From contig JAZHRO010000013.1 in NCBI GenBank assembly GCA_037157565.1, forward strand, positions 30,880,501 to 30,944,500: 64,000 bases of DNA, in the 5' to 3' direction. The notes beneath the pieces were generated by a model that ran no database searches, had not been told where the DNA came from, and saw nothing but the letters and a program-made list of their open reading frames with translations. This stretch comes from Thalassia testudinum. Lineage: Eukaryota > Streptophyta > Magnoliopsida > Alismatales > Hydrocharitaceae. Within the stretch, counting starts at the first letter, position 1; each line of letters opens with the position of its first letter. Below are positions 22,840-34,086 of the stretch, piece after piece. The position numbers were made by a program, and so were the translations under genes.

Positions 22840-24720
22840 AAAATAGGAAAAACTCTAAAAATAGTAAAAATCCCTTGTATAATATGTATATAAGTATTTA
22901 TTTAAGCTATATAATAAGCTTACTTATCTATAATGTAAAGTATACATATCTATAAGTTAAATAACTTATGTATGTATTATATTATGTAAAGTAAATATTT
23001 AAGTTAGATTATACTATATATACCTTAATTATACAGCTAAGTATTAATTAAACTAATGTATATGTATAATAAAGCCATATAAGTAATAAATACTATAAAT
23101 AACCTTATTAAGTTATAAGACTGTATATATGTATTTATACGTATATAATAAACATACTGAACCTGGTACCTTAATTTAATTATGTATACAGAATAAATAA
23201 TTAATTTATTAAGTTAATAGTTAAGTTATTATATTAAATTAAAATAAATTAGTAGATTAAGTTAAAACTAAGTTAATTTATACTATATATGTATACTACT
23301 GTATTTTAAGTAATTTCACCTAATTTAAGTATATTTATAACATATACACTATTTAAATTTAATTTACAAATAAAATAGTCTAAAAATTTACTATTTAAAT
23401 GTAAATAAAACATAAATTAAATCTGTAAAATATACTAAAAATGTTTATAAAATACTTAAACATGTATACTAACTCTGTATAAGGTCAACTAGACCATATA
23501 ATAACTAATTTATACGAAATTAAGAAACAAAACCTAAAAATAAGTATGTATAAACTGTATACTTTAGCTAATTTATTTATACAGTAAATATAATTAAAAC
23601 TCCAAATTAATTGTATAATTGTATATTACTATATAAATACTTTACTTTCACATAATTTATTTTTAAGAACTAATAAATTATGGCCCTCGAATCGAGGGCC
23701 AAAATCACGAATGCTGCACTGTCGCCTTGAATTTCCAGCGATGCGCTTGTGCTGAATAGTCCCACATCTTGGGCAGGAGAGCGCGCACAGTGTTTTATAT
23801 TGATTTTGTTACTTAGGCTATCCAGTCGTCACGGGCGCCTGGCGCCCGAACAATCGAATACATCTGAGCATATCTTGAGCATTAAATGAGATTGTGTGTG
23901 GGGCTGGGGGCCTAGGTGTGTGCGGGCTGTTAAGCCCAAATGTCTGAGCATAAACATGTAATTAAGTGGCTTAATGAGAAATTAGGGCGCGCTTAGTAGA
24001 GGTCTGGTCCCACCATCTGGATGCTGTGTATCCCTCAAAAAGCATGCCCGCAAATTAAATAAATTTTTGATTAATTAAGAGCCGTAATGACACTGTCTAA
24101 ACACCTAAGTATTTAACGCCTAAGTGCCGCTGGGAACTTAAGACGAGTAAAATTAAAAAGAAGTGCTGAGGAGAAGTAAAGAGTTAAAGAGGGGGTAAAG
24201 GTACTTATAAGTATAATGTATATACAGAAACCCGTATAAATAAATATGTACGAGATAACTAAAGTATATATATATATATACTCGTAGTATAGCTATTTAC
24301 ATTTATATATAACTTCATACCTTTACTAACAAAATAAAATGTCACTGTAGGTGAAATAACTAACGCTATAGACCCTGGTTTCCTTCTTATAGTTTGTATA
24401 TAGTTTTTCTGGGGTCTAGCGACGTTTATATCTATCGCTGTAGCTTTTATATGTGTTACTGTATATGTCAGTATAGTAAGTTAAGTTAGAATGCTATGTA
24501 ATATGAGTTAGTAATGTATAATTATGTAAGTATTAATAATATAACTTATAAATAGATAGTATAAAATATACCTACGTATTATTTGATGCTTGTTTATAAG
24601 TAGATTTTTTGCAAGCACTTTCATTGACTCTTTTTTTTGTACATCATGGAAACTTTGATTCATTCTTCATAGATTCATTCATTCATTCATTATTGATTGT
24701 ATATAAAATTAATCATTTTT
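22840..24720. other. Long AT-rich tract with a GC-richer island
   Basis: Dominated by TTAAGTTA, TATATA and ACTTATAA-like words, with no coding region. A GC-richer island from 23681 to about 24190 stands out (see the ncRNA candidate). It opens with a palindrome, TGGCCCTCGA and TCGAGGGCCA around one base (23681-23701). Short (CATT)n is at about 24668-24692. Confidence 0.6.
23759..24068 (+). ncRNA. Candidate Pol III-type ncRNA gene (unproven)
   Basis: GTCCCACATCT at 23759-23769 matches 10 of 11 bases of the plant snRNA upstream sequence element (RTCCCACATCG). TTATAT at 23795-23800 follows after 25 bases. In plants a spacing of about 23-25 marks Pol III snRNA-type promoters, against about 33-34 for Pol II. 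A transcript would start near 23824. No run of four T occurs until TTTTT at 24064-24068, giving about 245 nt. The predicted RNA has an 8-bp perfect hairpin CGGGCGCC/GGCGCCCG (23832-23848) and a repeated TCTGAGCATA word. I could not match it to U3, U6, 7SL, MRP or telomerase RNA. The upstream element alone is expected about once or twice by chance in a window this size. Confidence 0.25.
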
Positions 24721-24899
24721 GGAATTAAAGAATAATTTTGGACCTAGAGAGTGATGTAAATCAATAACAACCTCTCAGTGAATGACCTAGAATAAACCAA
24801 TAAAAATTAGGTAATTAAATAAAAAATGGTCGTAATAATGGTTTGTATGTCCTACATTTACTACAACAACATCAATTCATCATGACCTTATAACCATTA

Positions 24900-26255
24900 T
24901 TTACTTCGTCACCTTTTCTTTAATTCAGGCTTGTTGCGACCTTACTTGTTACTCGGCCCGAATTCATCCCCTGAACTTCGTCGCAGATCGTGGCGTGACT
25001 GCGTGACGGTCATGTGTGGCTCCTCAGATGGAGATGAGGCCCTGCTGGTGCTCATGTATGGGTCCCCTTATGGCTCCGTTATGTTGGAGTGAGGGTTGCT
25101 GCTGTGGAGCGCTCCTCTTATGAGAGGGTATTTGCCCGGGTGAAGGTTGGGTGCTAGTCGGACGATGCCCACTACATGACCCTAGACAACAAGCCTTGTC
25201 TGGGGATTCCCTAATGAAGGGCTGGCAGAAGGGCTGGCAGCCTTGACTATGTGAGGCCCCTCCTTAGTGTGCTGGAGGGTAGCTTGCATGTTTGGGAGGT
25301 CCTGGCCGACTGTCGTGGCTGGTGCCATGCCCCGTTTCCTGCCGATGCTTCTTGTCCCCTTACCACTCTTACCCGCTGTGCGACTCCGGAGCAGCCATGC
25401 AAAGCTGGCTTTGGCCGAATGCTTGCTTTGTGGGAGGGGGGTAGCCAGGGGGTCTTCCTCGTCCAGGGAGGCAGCGTCATCTTGGTGGACGGGCGACGCC
25501 GATTCCAGTTGGCGCAGCCGGCTCCTCATCCCTTGGGACTCGCCCCGTCGATGGCTGCCTCTCTGAGTTAGCATAGAGTGTGTGGCCTTCTTATTTTAGG
25601 GATTCTTCGGCAGCTCTGGGGGAGGTACTGGAGGAGGTGAAGGAGGCCTCTCGTGAAGAGATTGGGAGGTTCGGCTGTGGGCTAGGTGCCTTTCTTAGTT
25701 AAGCTGGCTGCTGGTCGCAGAGCTAGACGATGGCCCCCGTCGCGGGGGATGGGGTCCAAATGGACTTGCACGACCTCTTGCCTCCTTCCACACGGCTCTT
25801 CTAGGAGGAGAGGAGCTCTTGAGGGCATCCTTCCTCCCCATCTCTTGCCGGTGGCCTACTCTGGTGCAGAGGGCATTTGGCAACATCTGGCATTGTCTCT
25901 TTCACCTTTGTGGTGGGAGCCGCCATGTGCTGCTGCTAGCATTTAGATACTAGCTTGTTTAATTGTAATCTATCCAGAGCTGGTCTTCTGGAGAATGTAA
26001 CGGTTGATGTTTGTTGTAAAGGAAATAAATTATCTTTTATTTCTTGTATAACTACTCGTGTGCCAGGTGTGGGAATGTTTGCTTGGGGTGACGTTTGCTC
26101 ACGTGGGTTTCGTGAACTGCATTTTTCGGAACCTTGTCTTGTCCCCTTTCGCATAGCTAGGCGACTTGGCATAGAGGATTCGATTGTTGCTGGGCGGACA
26201 TTCCACGAGGGCGGGCTGCCTGAGACTCATCATTGTTAGTTGGTAGGATAGTCCT
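24900..26255 (+). other. Internal GC-rich segment of E
   Basis: GC-rich with overlapping open frames on both strands (for example 25182-25574 minus, 25251-25571 plus). None has a recognisable motif, and multi-frame openness is expected from base composition. The last five bases, GTCCT, are the left TSD of A3, and the sequence resumes at 47713. Confidence 0.55.
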
Positions 26256-26892
26256 TGTTAAGACCCAAGACATCAAACGCTTTTTAAGACGTCTGGGAGT
26301 TGGTCCAGACATCTGGACGCCTTCCTAGACGTCTAGAAATAAATTTTTGTGGCGTACAATTGCGAGCCTGCGTGCGTGCACGGGCAGAGTGAGCCCGTCG
26401 ACCTGCAGACACTTTTTCTCTCCCTCCCCACGCCTTCAAATAACCCATCCCTCTCCATCACCCACCACCCCACCGTCCCCTCCTTCCAGCTTGAGCATGG
26501 GAGAGAGAGAACGTGGGCAGCAGTTGCTGCCGGGTGCGTGGGAGAGGAAGAGGTGCAGTGAGAAGGGAGAAGAGGGAGAGCGCGCGAGGAAGAGAGAGCG
26601 AGCTGGTCGGAGCAGCTCAGGGCCGGCCGACAGGCAAGCAGCGGGAGCGTGGTGCTGGGGAAGTTACCCCAGTGCCGCTACAGCTCAGGCAGCAGGAGGG
26701 CGAGCGCCGCGTGGCGCAACCGTGCACAGCAGGCAGAAGGCGAGGAGGTCCTGATTGTGGGAAACTTTCCCAGAATCAGACGTCTTGACCTATGTCCAGA
26801 CGACGCGGGCGACGTCTGGAGATAGATCCAGACGTCTGAAAGGTACAATATTTCTCATCTTCCTCCTTTTTGCGGATACGGCCATACAGGCC

Positions 26893-29665
26893 TGGTGAGA
26901 GCGTCGGTTTCGACCGGTTTGTGTTATATATCGTTGTAGTAAAGCCGGTTGTTACCAACGTATCACATAAAAATTTTTTACTCGGAAAAATAAAAGAGTT
27001 CCCGAGGTCGAACTCAGGGAGCAAGTTATATTCTAGAGATATACAAGTTCTATTACAAAAATAAAGAGAGAGAGAGAGATGAAAATTTGGCTTCTTCTTC
27101 TTTTCTTCTTTCTTCCTCTTTGTCTTTGGTTTTTCCTGTTCTTTGTTCTTCTTCTTCTTCTGCAATCTTCAGATCTTTCTTCTGCTTTCTTCCTTCTGCT
27201 TTCTTCCTTGTCAGATCGTCTTCTTCTTTTCTTGCTTCTCTTTCTTCTGCTTTGTCTTCACCTGCCTTGACTTCTCTTTTTCCTGCTTTGTCTTCACCTG
27301 CCTTGACTTCTCTTTTTCTTCTCTCGCGATGGCCGTTGCTCTTCCTTTTTTTTTTTTCTTCAGCGGGTCTTCTTCTTCTTTGGATGCTGACCTTCCGTCG
27401 TCTGCGCCAGTGCTGAGACGACTTAACAATGCCTTCGCTACAGTGCAGCAGCTCCTTCTTCTTCAGCGGGTCTGCTTCTTCTTCTTTGGTCTGCACACTT
27501 CAGAGTTTGTTCGTCAAGGCAAAAACCTACTCTACCCCCCTCCCCCGCGTATCTCTCTCTCTGAAATCACTCATCGGAAGCTCTCCCAGAGCGCTACCGG
27601 GTAATCGGGTTCGGATCAGGCCCGGGTCCAGGCCCACCGGCGTGCGTGGTGGGCGAGGAGTGCAGGTCAGTCTAATCGGGTCGGGCCAGGTCCGCGGAGC
27701 GTGGTCACGGACGAGGCCGAGTCGGGTCGGGTCGGGTGAGAGGGACCTCACCCCGTGGTAACTGAGGCAAACAGCATAAGGCAGCTTTTCAATTTATGTG
27801 TCCGCGCGCCTTTGAGAGATTCCGAGGTGGGACTAAATGTCCCACCCCAATTCTCTTACGCCTGCAGCAGGGATGGTGCTCCCAATTGCGTCGGCTGTTG
27901 AGGCGTACAGCTCCAATCGAGGGCCAGGGTGTGTGCGTGAGATTCTTCCGCGCTGGCCGTGGCTATTCAATCTGGGATAGCTCGGCTTGGAGCAACCTCG
28001 AGCAGGCTTCGAGCTTCCTCGCCAATGGCGGCCAAGGCCTGGAACCTGAAACCAATGGCACGGCCTCTCGGCCAAATCAGACAGGCGGAGGACCTTCGCC
28101 GTGGCACGGCGAAGGTGGTCAGGGGGTCTGCAGGGGGCGAGATGGAGCTGTTAGGTCGTCCTAGGTCAGACTGTGAGCGAGGGAGTGGGTGTGTTCGGTG
28201 GGTCTGCAGAGGGTGTTTGGTGGGAAGTGGAGGGGCGGAAGAGGATCAGGGTGAGGAGGCGGAAGTTCTGCGGTGGTCGGCGAGCCGTGTGGGTCGCTGA
28301 GGTGATGGGAGCGGCTCGCCGGAGGGTGGTCGGAGGCGGAGAGGATGAGGGTGAACAGGGTCGGTAGAGGGCTTAATTGACTAAATCGAAAGCGGGGAAA
28401 GAAAGAGGAGGAGAAGGGGAGTAAGTCTAACTTAACTGCAGGGACGAAGGGGGAGGAATAGGGCGACAGTCGTATCGACTGTCGCCGGAGAAGATGATGC
28501 TCAGGGAGAGGGGCGGCGGCGAGCAGAAGGCTGGAGAGGCGCCAGCTGGGTGCGGCGTGGCGCGGGAAGAGCAGGGGAGGAGGTCTCTGCTGCTGGTAGT
28601 GCGGCAGAGCGAAGAGGTGGAGGGAGAGGATGTCGCCGGAGCTGGTGAGCGTCTGCCGGAGAAAGAAGAGACGAAAGCTGGGGGTTTTCTCCGTCAGATC
28701 CAGGCTGCCTTGGTCGGTGGAGCGGCGGGGGGTATTTATAGGGTTGTAGCAGGGAGGAAGGCGGAGGGAGACGACGTGTCTCCCTCGCCGGAGCATGGTC
28801 GGAATTCGAACCCATACCGTCCGTGCGTTCGCACGGCCGGTATGGGGGGCTACAGTGACCATGGGGGTGCTCCTGCGACGGCTGACGACGCAGGGCACCC
28901 CCGGTACACTTGCCAGGTCCTCCACCTCACCCTGCGCGGCGCCATGCTCCGCGCAAGGTCGCCGGAGCATGGTGCTGGCAGGGTTTTGCAGGAGGGACCT
29001 GTTTGCAAAGAACGAAGGAGAGTTAGGGGCCTAAATGCGAGGGTTCAAAAGTTGAGGGCCAAAGAGTAAATATATGAGGACCAAAGTGTAAATTCGGTCA
29101 AGGAGGTTTCTTCTTAGGCTCAAGTTTTTATACATGACTAATTAGGACCTAAGGAATCTGATGGTGAATTTTATTTTCATATTAAACCTTGTTTGACCGG
29201 TCAATTTGCGCAAAAACCCAAATTAAGTTATTAATTGGGCATGGTTCTCAATGTAGGTCAAAATGGGTTCTAAAGGCCAAATTGAAGGTTCTAAACCCTA
29301 GAGATTATTTTTCTATGAATTTTAGAGGGTTTATTCTATTTTTACTTTGCCTCGAACCTTGTGAATTGAAGTGGGTTGTTTTAGGGTTACAGATTATCAT
29401 TTGGTTCCTTGGAAGTGCTGTAGCCCTTGCTAGATCATCTCATCCCACTTTTATTCTTATTAAGCTGTTTTGACCTGTGTTTGGGCCCAGAATTACCCTG
29501 TATGCAGATTATACTGGTAAAATTGCACTTTTACCCCTTGTGACTGGTTTTCTTCTCAAACTCAGAATTCTCTGAGTTAAGCCTTTCCTTGAGATATATA
29601 GGAGCTTTTATCCTTTGTATTGGGTCAAAATGAGCTAGTTATGGCTCATGATGAGGTTCTCATCA
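26893..29665 (-). mobile_element. B2: Athila-like solo LTR in A3 5' LTR
   Basis: 2773 bp from TGGTGAGAGCG to TTCTCATCA on the plus strand, with TSD AGGCC at 26888-26892 and 29666-29670. It is the same family as LTR B1 and B3, in reverse orientation: the ATGATGAGGTTCTCATCA terminal hairpin, the CCTTCGCCGTGGCACGGCGAAGG block (28096-28119) and the CT-rich block (27080-27380) all recur. No primer site or coding region adjoins it, so it is a solo LTR. The CT-rich block is polypyrimidine on the plus strand, i.e. purine-rich in LTR sense. Confidence 0.9.
28733..28740 (-). promoter_or_regulatory. TATA box of LTR B2
   Basis: The minus strand reads TATAAATA in CCCTATAAATACC, at the place where B1 and B3 have TATTTAAG. 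Confidence 0.6.
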
Positions 29666-31848
29666 AGGCCGTTCCGCCAAAAGCTCTGAGACGTGTCGTA
29701 TTGAGAGTGTTTGTGTACGCATGCATGTTTCATTTCGGGAAGGCGCAAGGACACGCCCTCCCACACAGATCATACGTCTGGGCAAGTCACCAGACGACGA
29801 AGAGCATCTCCAAACGTCCGGAGTGACAGTAGGATGTCTGGAACTAGGTCCAGACGGTTTAGCGGGATCCTGGATGTTTGAAGAGTAGCGCAGAAGTGAG
29901 GTATGACCTGGACCACCTTTTAAGACATCTGGAAGGTGTTCCAGACATCTAATTTGGGTCGGAGTTGTCATTTTTGACCCGTTTTGGGTCCGTTCGAGGT
30001 CTGATTTCAACGTTTAAAATTTTGTTCTTCTCAGAATTAGTTCCTCTACTCGTTTAAAGTACTTGTATCCTGTTCTGAGTGGTTCCTTGTGACTTAACCT
30101 TGTGTTAGGACCTTGTTCTGTTGTGGCTTTGGGGGTTGCGGAGGAACGTGGACCTACCAATCACCCCCCATTACTCCCGATTTTGTGGATAACGTGGCTT
30201 CCCTTAGTTAATTACAAACATTAATGCATATCTGAATTAAATGATAGATCATAGGGTATGGCATGAATCTTCGGACCTGAAAACTAGATTGAATGATAGA
30301 TCCTAGGGTATGACATGAATCCTAGGACCTGAAAACTAGATTGAATGATAAATCCTAGGGTGTTGCATGAATCCTAGGAATAGAAAACACTGAGACAAAT
30401 GTCTTTAATGCCTGAATTGTAGTCTTGGATAAGTAGATAAAATAATGATAATTGCCTGTAATTGGATAACAGCTACCTGTAAAATGTAGAGTACTGTTGC
30501 TAGTAACTGTTGCATGTAATTTCTGTTGGTTGAGATTAAATACGAGCTGCTTGTGTATAAATTGGAAAGGGAAAAAAAAAGTTGAATGTTGGAACACGTA
30601 CTATATGCGAATAAACTTGAATTGATGAAACCTAGTATGGCTTGGCCTGAGAAACATGAGCATGAACCTTACGGGGAATTAGGCATAGAACTCCTGGAAA
30701 TAAATGTGATGGTACTGGAAAAGTGAATGGGAAAGTTTGTTGTCTCTTGGGTACATAGTACCAAGGAAAGCATATGTTACCTCTTAGTGCAGAGGAGAGC
30801 CAGCCGTCCTAGGGACCTGGGGTTAGGTCTGGCCACTTTGTACTGACTCTTGGCCCTCGCGTACACCGTACCGGGGAGAACTACTAGTGTAGGGAGGGAG
30901 CTAGTCACCCCACGGGCCCCGGGGTTCAGCTAGCTGTCCTACACCGACTTGTTAGGCCCACTGGGCAAACCAGGGTAGTCAGGCGAGGGTGTGCGGATTG
31001 TGGAGCGGAAAGACCCCTGTTTGGTTACTGTGGAGGGGTTGGACCCCTGTTACTGAGAGGGCTCTGCCTTATACTGGTTCTGTGCTGTGCTTTGGAGCGC
31101 ACCTGTTAACGGAAACGACTGACCGCGTCCTTGTGCGGGGTAGCTACCCGTGCATTTATCGCGCGTGCCATAGTCACCGTTACGTCTATCAGTGACCTTG
31201 GGGTGGTTGACTGAGGGTAGGACCACCACGGGGGACTCTCCCGACCAGGAGAGCATCACGTGCTACTTCTACTTTTCGGAAAAGACTGCAATCAAGATCA
31301 TTCCCGCGAGGAACATTCGAGATCAAGAGAAAGACCTGAGAAATGAATCAAGAAAGAGTAAATAGAGAAATAAAGAAAGAAATTGAAAATAATAGCTATT
31401 TTTCCACCTTTACTATTTTCTTAGCCAGCTGGTTCCCACTCTACTCAGCGTTTCGCTGACGTGTCACTTTTGTCACCTTTTCAGGACCAGGTGTTGAGTA
31501 GCCAGAGTCTGCGGCTGCGGAGGGTGCTGGGCCTAGTAGAGCCCAGTAGTTGTACTCTGCTGTACCATTTTTTCTGTAGTAGTGAGTATTTCTGTTTCAC
31601 TTGTACTCTTTTGTTGAAATCTTCATATTTCTGTACCTGTTTTAATCCTCTACTGTTGTGGTGGTTTGTACTGTAGTAGTTCTTTTCTTTACTGCTGTAC
31701 TTTTGTTACTGTTAGTTACTTGCATGATGAATGTGGTTTATTTTACTGCTTTTTGGTTACTTTCTCGTTGGACAACTGGGTCTTGGGATCAGTCGAGTCG
31801 GTCCGATTCTCGTATCTCGTAAGATTCGAGAATCGGGCCGTAACAAGA

Positions 31849-31860
31849 TGGTATCAAAGT
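31849..31860 (+). promoter_or_regulatory. Primer-binding site of A3 (tRNA-Met type)
   Basis: TGGTATCAAAGT follows the LTR end by three bases (AGA). It differs from the canonical TGGTATCAGAGC at two positions; A4 has the canonical form at the same place. Confidence 0.85.
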
Positions 31861-32031
31861 AAGGTCGACCCGGGAAGTGAACCAACTAGCTGGAAAATAG
31901 CCAATTCACGTGCTCGTAACCGGAGTAAGCACCACAACGTACCTTTTGACATTAGTTCTGAGGTTCTTTCGTTTAATGTCGGATTTGAATTGACGTCTTT
32001 TCCGTTATGTGTTCGCGTCTCTTTGCAGGAG

Positions 32032-32553
32032 ATGCCTCGACGTGGAGCCAGAAGGGTGGGCCGCAGTCGCGGCCAAGGTCAAGGCCCGAGGGACAGATGT
32101 GTCGAGCTTGGAGTACATGCTACCCCTCCCCTCCTCCTAAGCAAACCGTCTCCGAACCTTGTCCATCTGATCCGAGAAGTGGTTCGAGAAGAATTTCAGC
32201 TTCCACCCACTTCGCCACCTCCTCATCTCTCTTCTGAGGGTACGACAGGGGAGTTTATCGTGGAATGAGATTTCCGCCATCACATTATGTGGGTTAGGAG
32301 AGCTCAAGGGAGGCACGAGACGCCCGCAGGAGAGCCGTCGTGCTTTGCGGGGCCGCCAATAGCCTCTGGGGGGCCCCAACATGGGCCAGTTGTCAGCACT
32401 GGACCCCCGCTCAACCGCCAGCAGGGACCTACCGAGAGAGGGAGTCGAGTCCTCCTCTGCTACTGGTGTGGCCAGCCGGGTCATTTCAGAAGGGACTGCC
32501 TGTCTAGGGTTGGAGCACAGCAGACGCTCACCGCTTCGAGCACTGAGGGCTAG
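32032..32553 (+). pseudogene. gag: Gag remnant of A3, core deleted
   Basis: The frame starts MPRRGARR at 32032, equivalent to MPRRGTGE in A4 (59665). It keeps an N-terminal segment ending at a stop at 32266-32268. The next preserved block (32287-32553, a different frame) holds the CCHC zinc knuckle CYWCGQPGHFRRDC at 32458-32499, which binds RNA in Gag. The whole Retrotrans_gag core present in A4 (about 60120-60520) is missing between them. A3 Gag therefore could not assemble particles. Unlike A4, all four zinc ligands of the knuckle are intact. Confidence 0.85.
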
Positions 32554-32592
32554 TCGGGTGGTCGTGGGTTCCAGGTGCATGAGGGAGGACAG

Positions 32593-33059
32593 CCGCCACG
32601 AGGAGAATACCGGCCAGTTGTCACTAGCTCCGCCTCGGGCTTACCTGTTTTGTCCGCTCCTAGTACCGAGGAGTCTCACGACGTCGTGCATAGCTTCAGT
32701 TTATACGGTGACAGGTATGGTTACAAGGTTTGGTCTTTTTGGAGTATGTAATTCCTGCTTCTAGTACGATGTACCTTCTTGCTCCACGAGTTGTTGCTAC
32801 TCTGGAGTACGATAGCACTCCACTAGGGGATTAGTGGTAATCAGAAACCTAGGCAACCAGCTGTTTGCAGTTGGAGAGGTAATATAGGTTGTGAGGTCAG
32901 TGTTGGGGGACATAGTCTTCCTACTGACCTGATCGTGATATAGATGGGGGACTTGGGCATGATTTTGGGAATGGACTGGCTGTCCGCTTACCATGCCTTG
33001 GTGGACTGTTTTGAGAGGAAGATCGTCTTCTCCATACCAGAGTTGCCTTCTTTTGAGTT
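32593..33059 (+). pseudogene. Protease-region remnant of A3
   Basis: Degraded sequence between the zinc knuckle and the insertion point of C. The segment ILGMDWLSAYHALVDCFERK, just before 33059, matches the retropepsin-to-RT linker of A4. The DSGA active-site stretch seen in A4 at 61060-61071 is not preserved here. Frames are broken several times. The last five bases (GAGTT) are the left TSD of element C. Confidence 0.75.
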
Positions 33060-33664
33060 TGATGTAAACACATCTTACAATACTTAAGATGTCTATTTAT
33101 GCATGTTCTTAAGCATAGGATTGCATTTCATGATATAAATATTGCATAACATGCATCATCTTGCATTTAAAGTAGTTTGAATAAAATGGAGGTTAATTAT
33201 CTCCTTTTATCTGCTTAGACAGGGCAAACATTTTATCGGGGCCTCGGATCAAAGATCCAACCGTATGGATGTAATCAGGGTGACGATTGGAGTTCAACGA
33301 CTCTAAGATCGCCTTAATCAGGCATCCGTAGCATTAGATAGTGATCAGGGAACCCTAGAAGAACAAGGGCCAAGATGGTGCAAATCCGCACTTCAGATGA
33401 CAAATCCGACTGCACGGATGAATTCGGATCGACGATCGCAGCCCAACGACACAAAAATCGAGTCAATCCGACATCTGTGGCACCATCTACAACTTCTAGA
33501 AGATGGACGGCTAAGATGGTGCCACGTGGAGCCATCTCGGCCGCCCAAACGGCCGCATGCAACCTCTGAAGACCCCGCACCCGCTCGCTCTCCGCCGTTG
33601 GATCCCGATCCAACGGCTGTGGTCAGCCGCGCTTAAAAGCGTCCGCTCGACCATCCGCGCCTCG

Positions 33665-33715
33665 TAGCCCAGCGGTCGAGTGCGCTTACGCGAGCGGCGG
33701 GCGCGGGTTCGAGAC
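33665..33715 (+). other. tRNA-like A-box/B-box block in LTR C
   Basis: TAGCCCAGCGG (33665-33675) fits the Pol III A-box consensus TRGYNNANNGG at every position. GGTTCGAGAC (33706-33715) fits the B-box GGTTCGANNC. The 30-base spacing is normal for a tRNA gene. A full cloverleaf is not convincing: two of five T-stem pairs fail. It looks like a tRNA-derived or SINE-head remnant carried in the LTR. Confidence 0.45.
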
Positions 33716-33992
33716 GCGGCGAAGGGCTGAAAGGCGAGAGCGATTGGGCGCGGGCGGACGTTGGATCTTGATCGGACTTTCGAGAGCGCCCGATAGCGTT
33801 CACGCGCGGTTGAACGTGCGGCGTCACGCGTGATCGCACGCGGGCGAGCGCGCAGCACAGCGGGTGAAGGCGTGACTTAAGCCGTCCGATCTCGCCATCG
33901 GACTGCTGAGGATCGTTGTACGTGCGTATACGTTGAAGAAGCGGGCAGCCGAGGAGGCGCGCGTGGGCGCGGAAGCTACGCCCATGTTGGGG

Positions 33993-34022
33993 CTTTAGTG
34001 ACGGATTTATCCGTCACTAAAG
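33993..34022. promoter_or_regulatory. 30-bp palindrome with inverted TGACG motifs, left LTR C
   Basis: Perfect 14-bp arms CTTTAGTGACGGAT and ATCCGTCACTAAAG around TT. The centre is about 75 bp upstream of the TATA box. Each arm carries TGACG, the core of as-1/ocs-type elements bound by TGA-class bZIP factors. Regulatory use is inference. Confidence 0.6.
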
Positions 34023-34079
34023 ACCCCTCATTTATTATTTTGAAGTTGTAATGTCCATTTTGCCCCCACTCCTTGCAAC

Positions 34080-34086
34080 TATAAAA
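34080..34086 (+). promoter_or_regulatory. TATA box, left LTR of C
   Basis: TATAAAA in TGCAACTATAAAAGGAG, identical in the right LTR (40072-40078). Transcription of C should start about 30 bp downstream. Confidence 0.8.

Larger units (their letters stand above)
26256..31845 (+). repeat. 5' LTR of A3, split by B2
   Basis: 5590 bp, of which 2778 bp is B2 plus its TSD copy, leaving a native LTR of about 2.81 kb. It contains AGACGTC palindrome clusters (26276-26345, 26775-26840 and, after B2, 29765-29955), a weak promoter-like stretch at 26400-26560, the 52-bp array (30244-30399) and the GC-rich duplicated segment (30760-31260). It ends CGGGCCGTAACA. Confidence 0.88.

Noticed and set aside
23832..23852. 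TGGCGCCCGAAC, which resembles a retroviral tRNA-Lys primer site
   Set aside because: No LTR terminus lies directly before it; the string is explained by the local CGGGCGCC/GGCGCCCG hairpin.
24893..24898. CCTTAT as a right-hand TSD for H (left flank also CCTTAT)
   Set aside because: The sequence before it ends CATCATGAC rather than CA, and no LTR 3' features precede it; a 6-base match is easily chance.
25182..25574. 130-residue minus-strand open frame, overlapped by two plus-strand frames
   Set aside because: High GC opens several frames at once here; no motif or codon pattern favours one, and it lies in non-coding E sequence.
28161..28970. 269-residue minus-strand open frame inside LTR B2
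   Set aside because: It lies across the LTR promoter region, is Pro/Leu/Ser-rich from composition, and has no equivalent frame in the homologous parts of B1 or B3.
33665..33740. A functional tRNA gene
   Set aside because: Boxes fit, but T-stem pairing fails and no acceptor stem or 3' T-run of a tRNA gene follows; kept only as tRNA-like.
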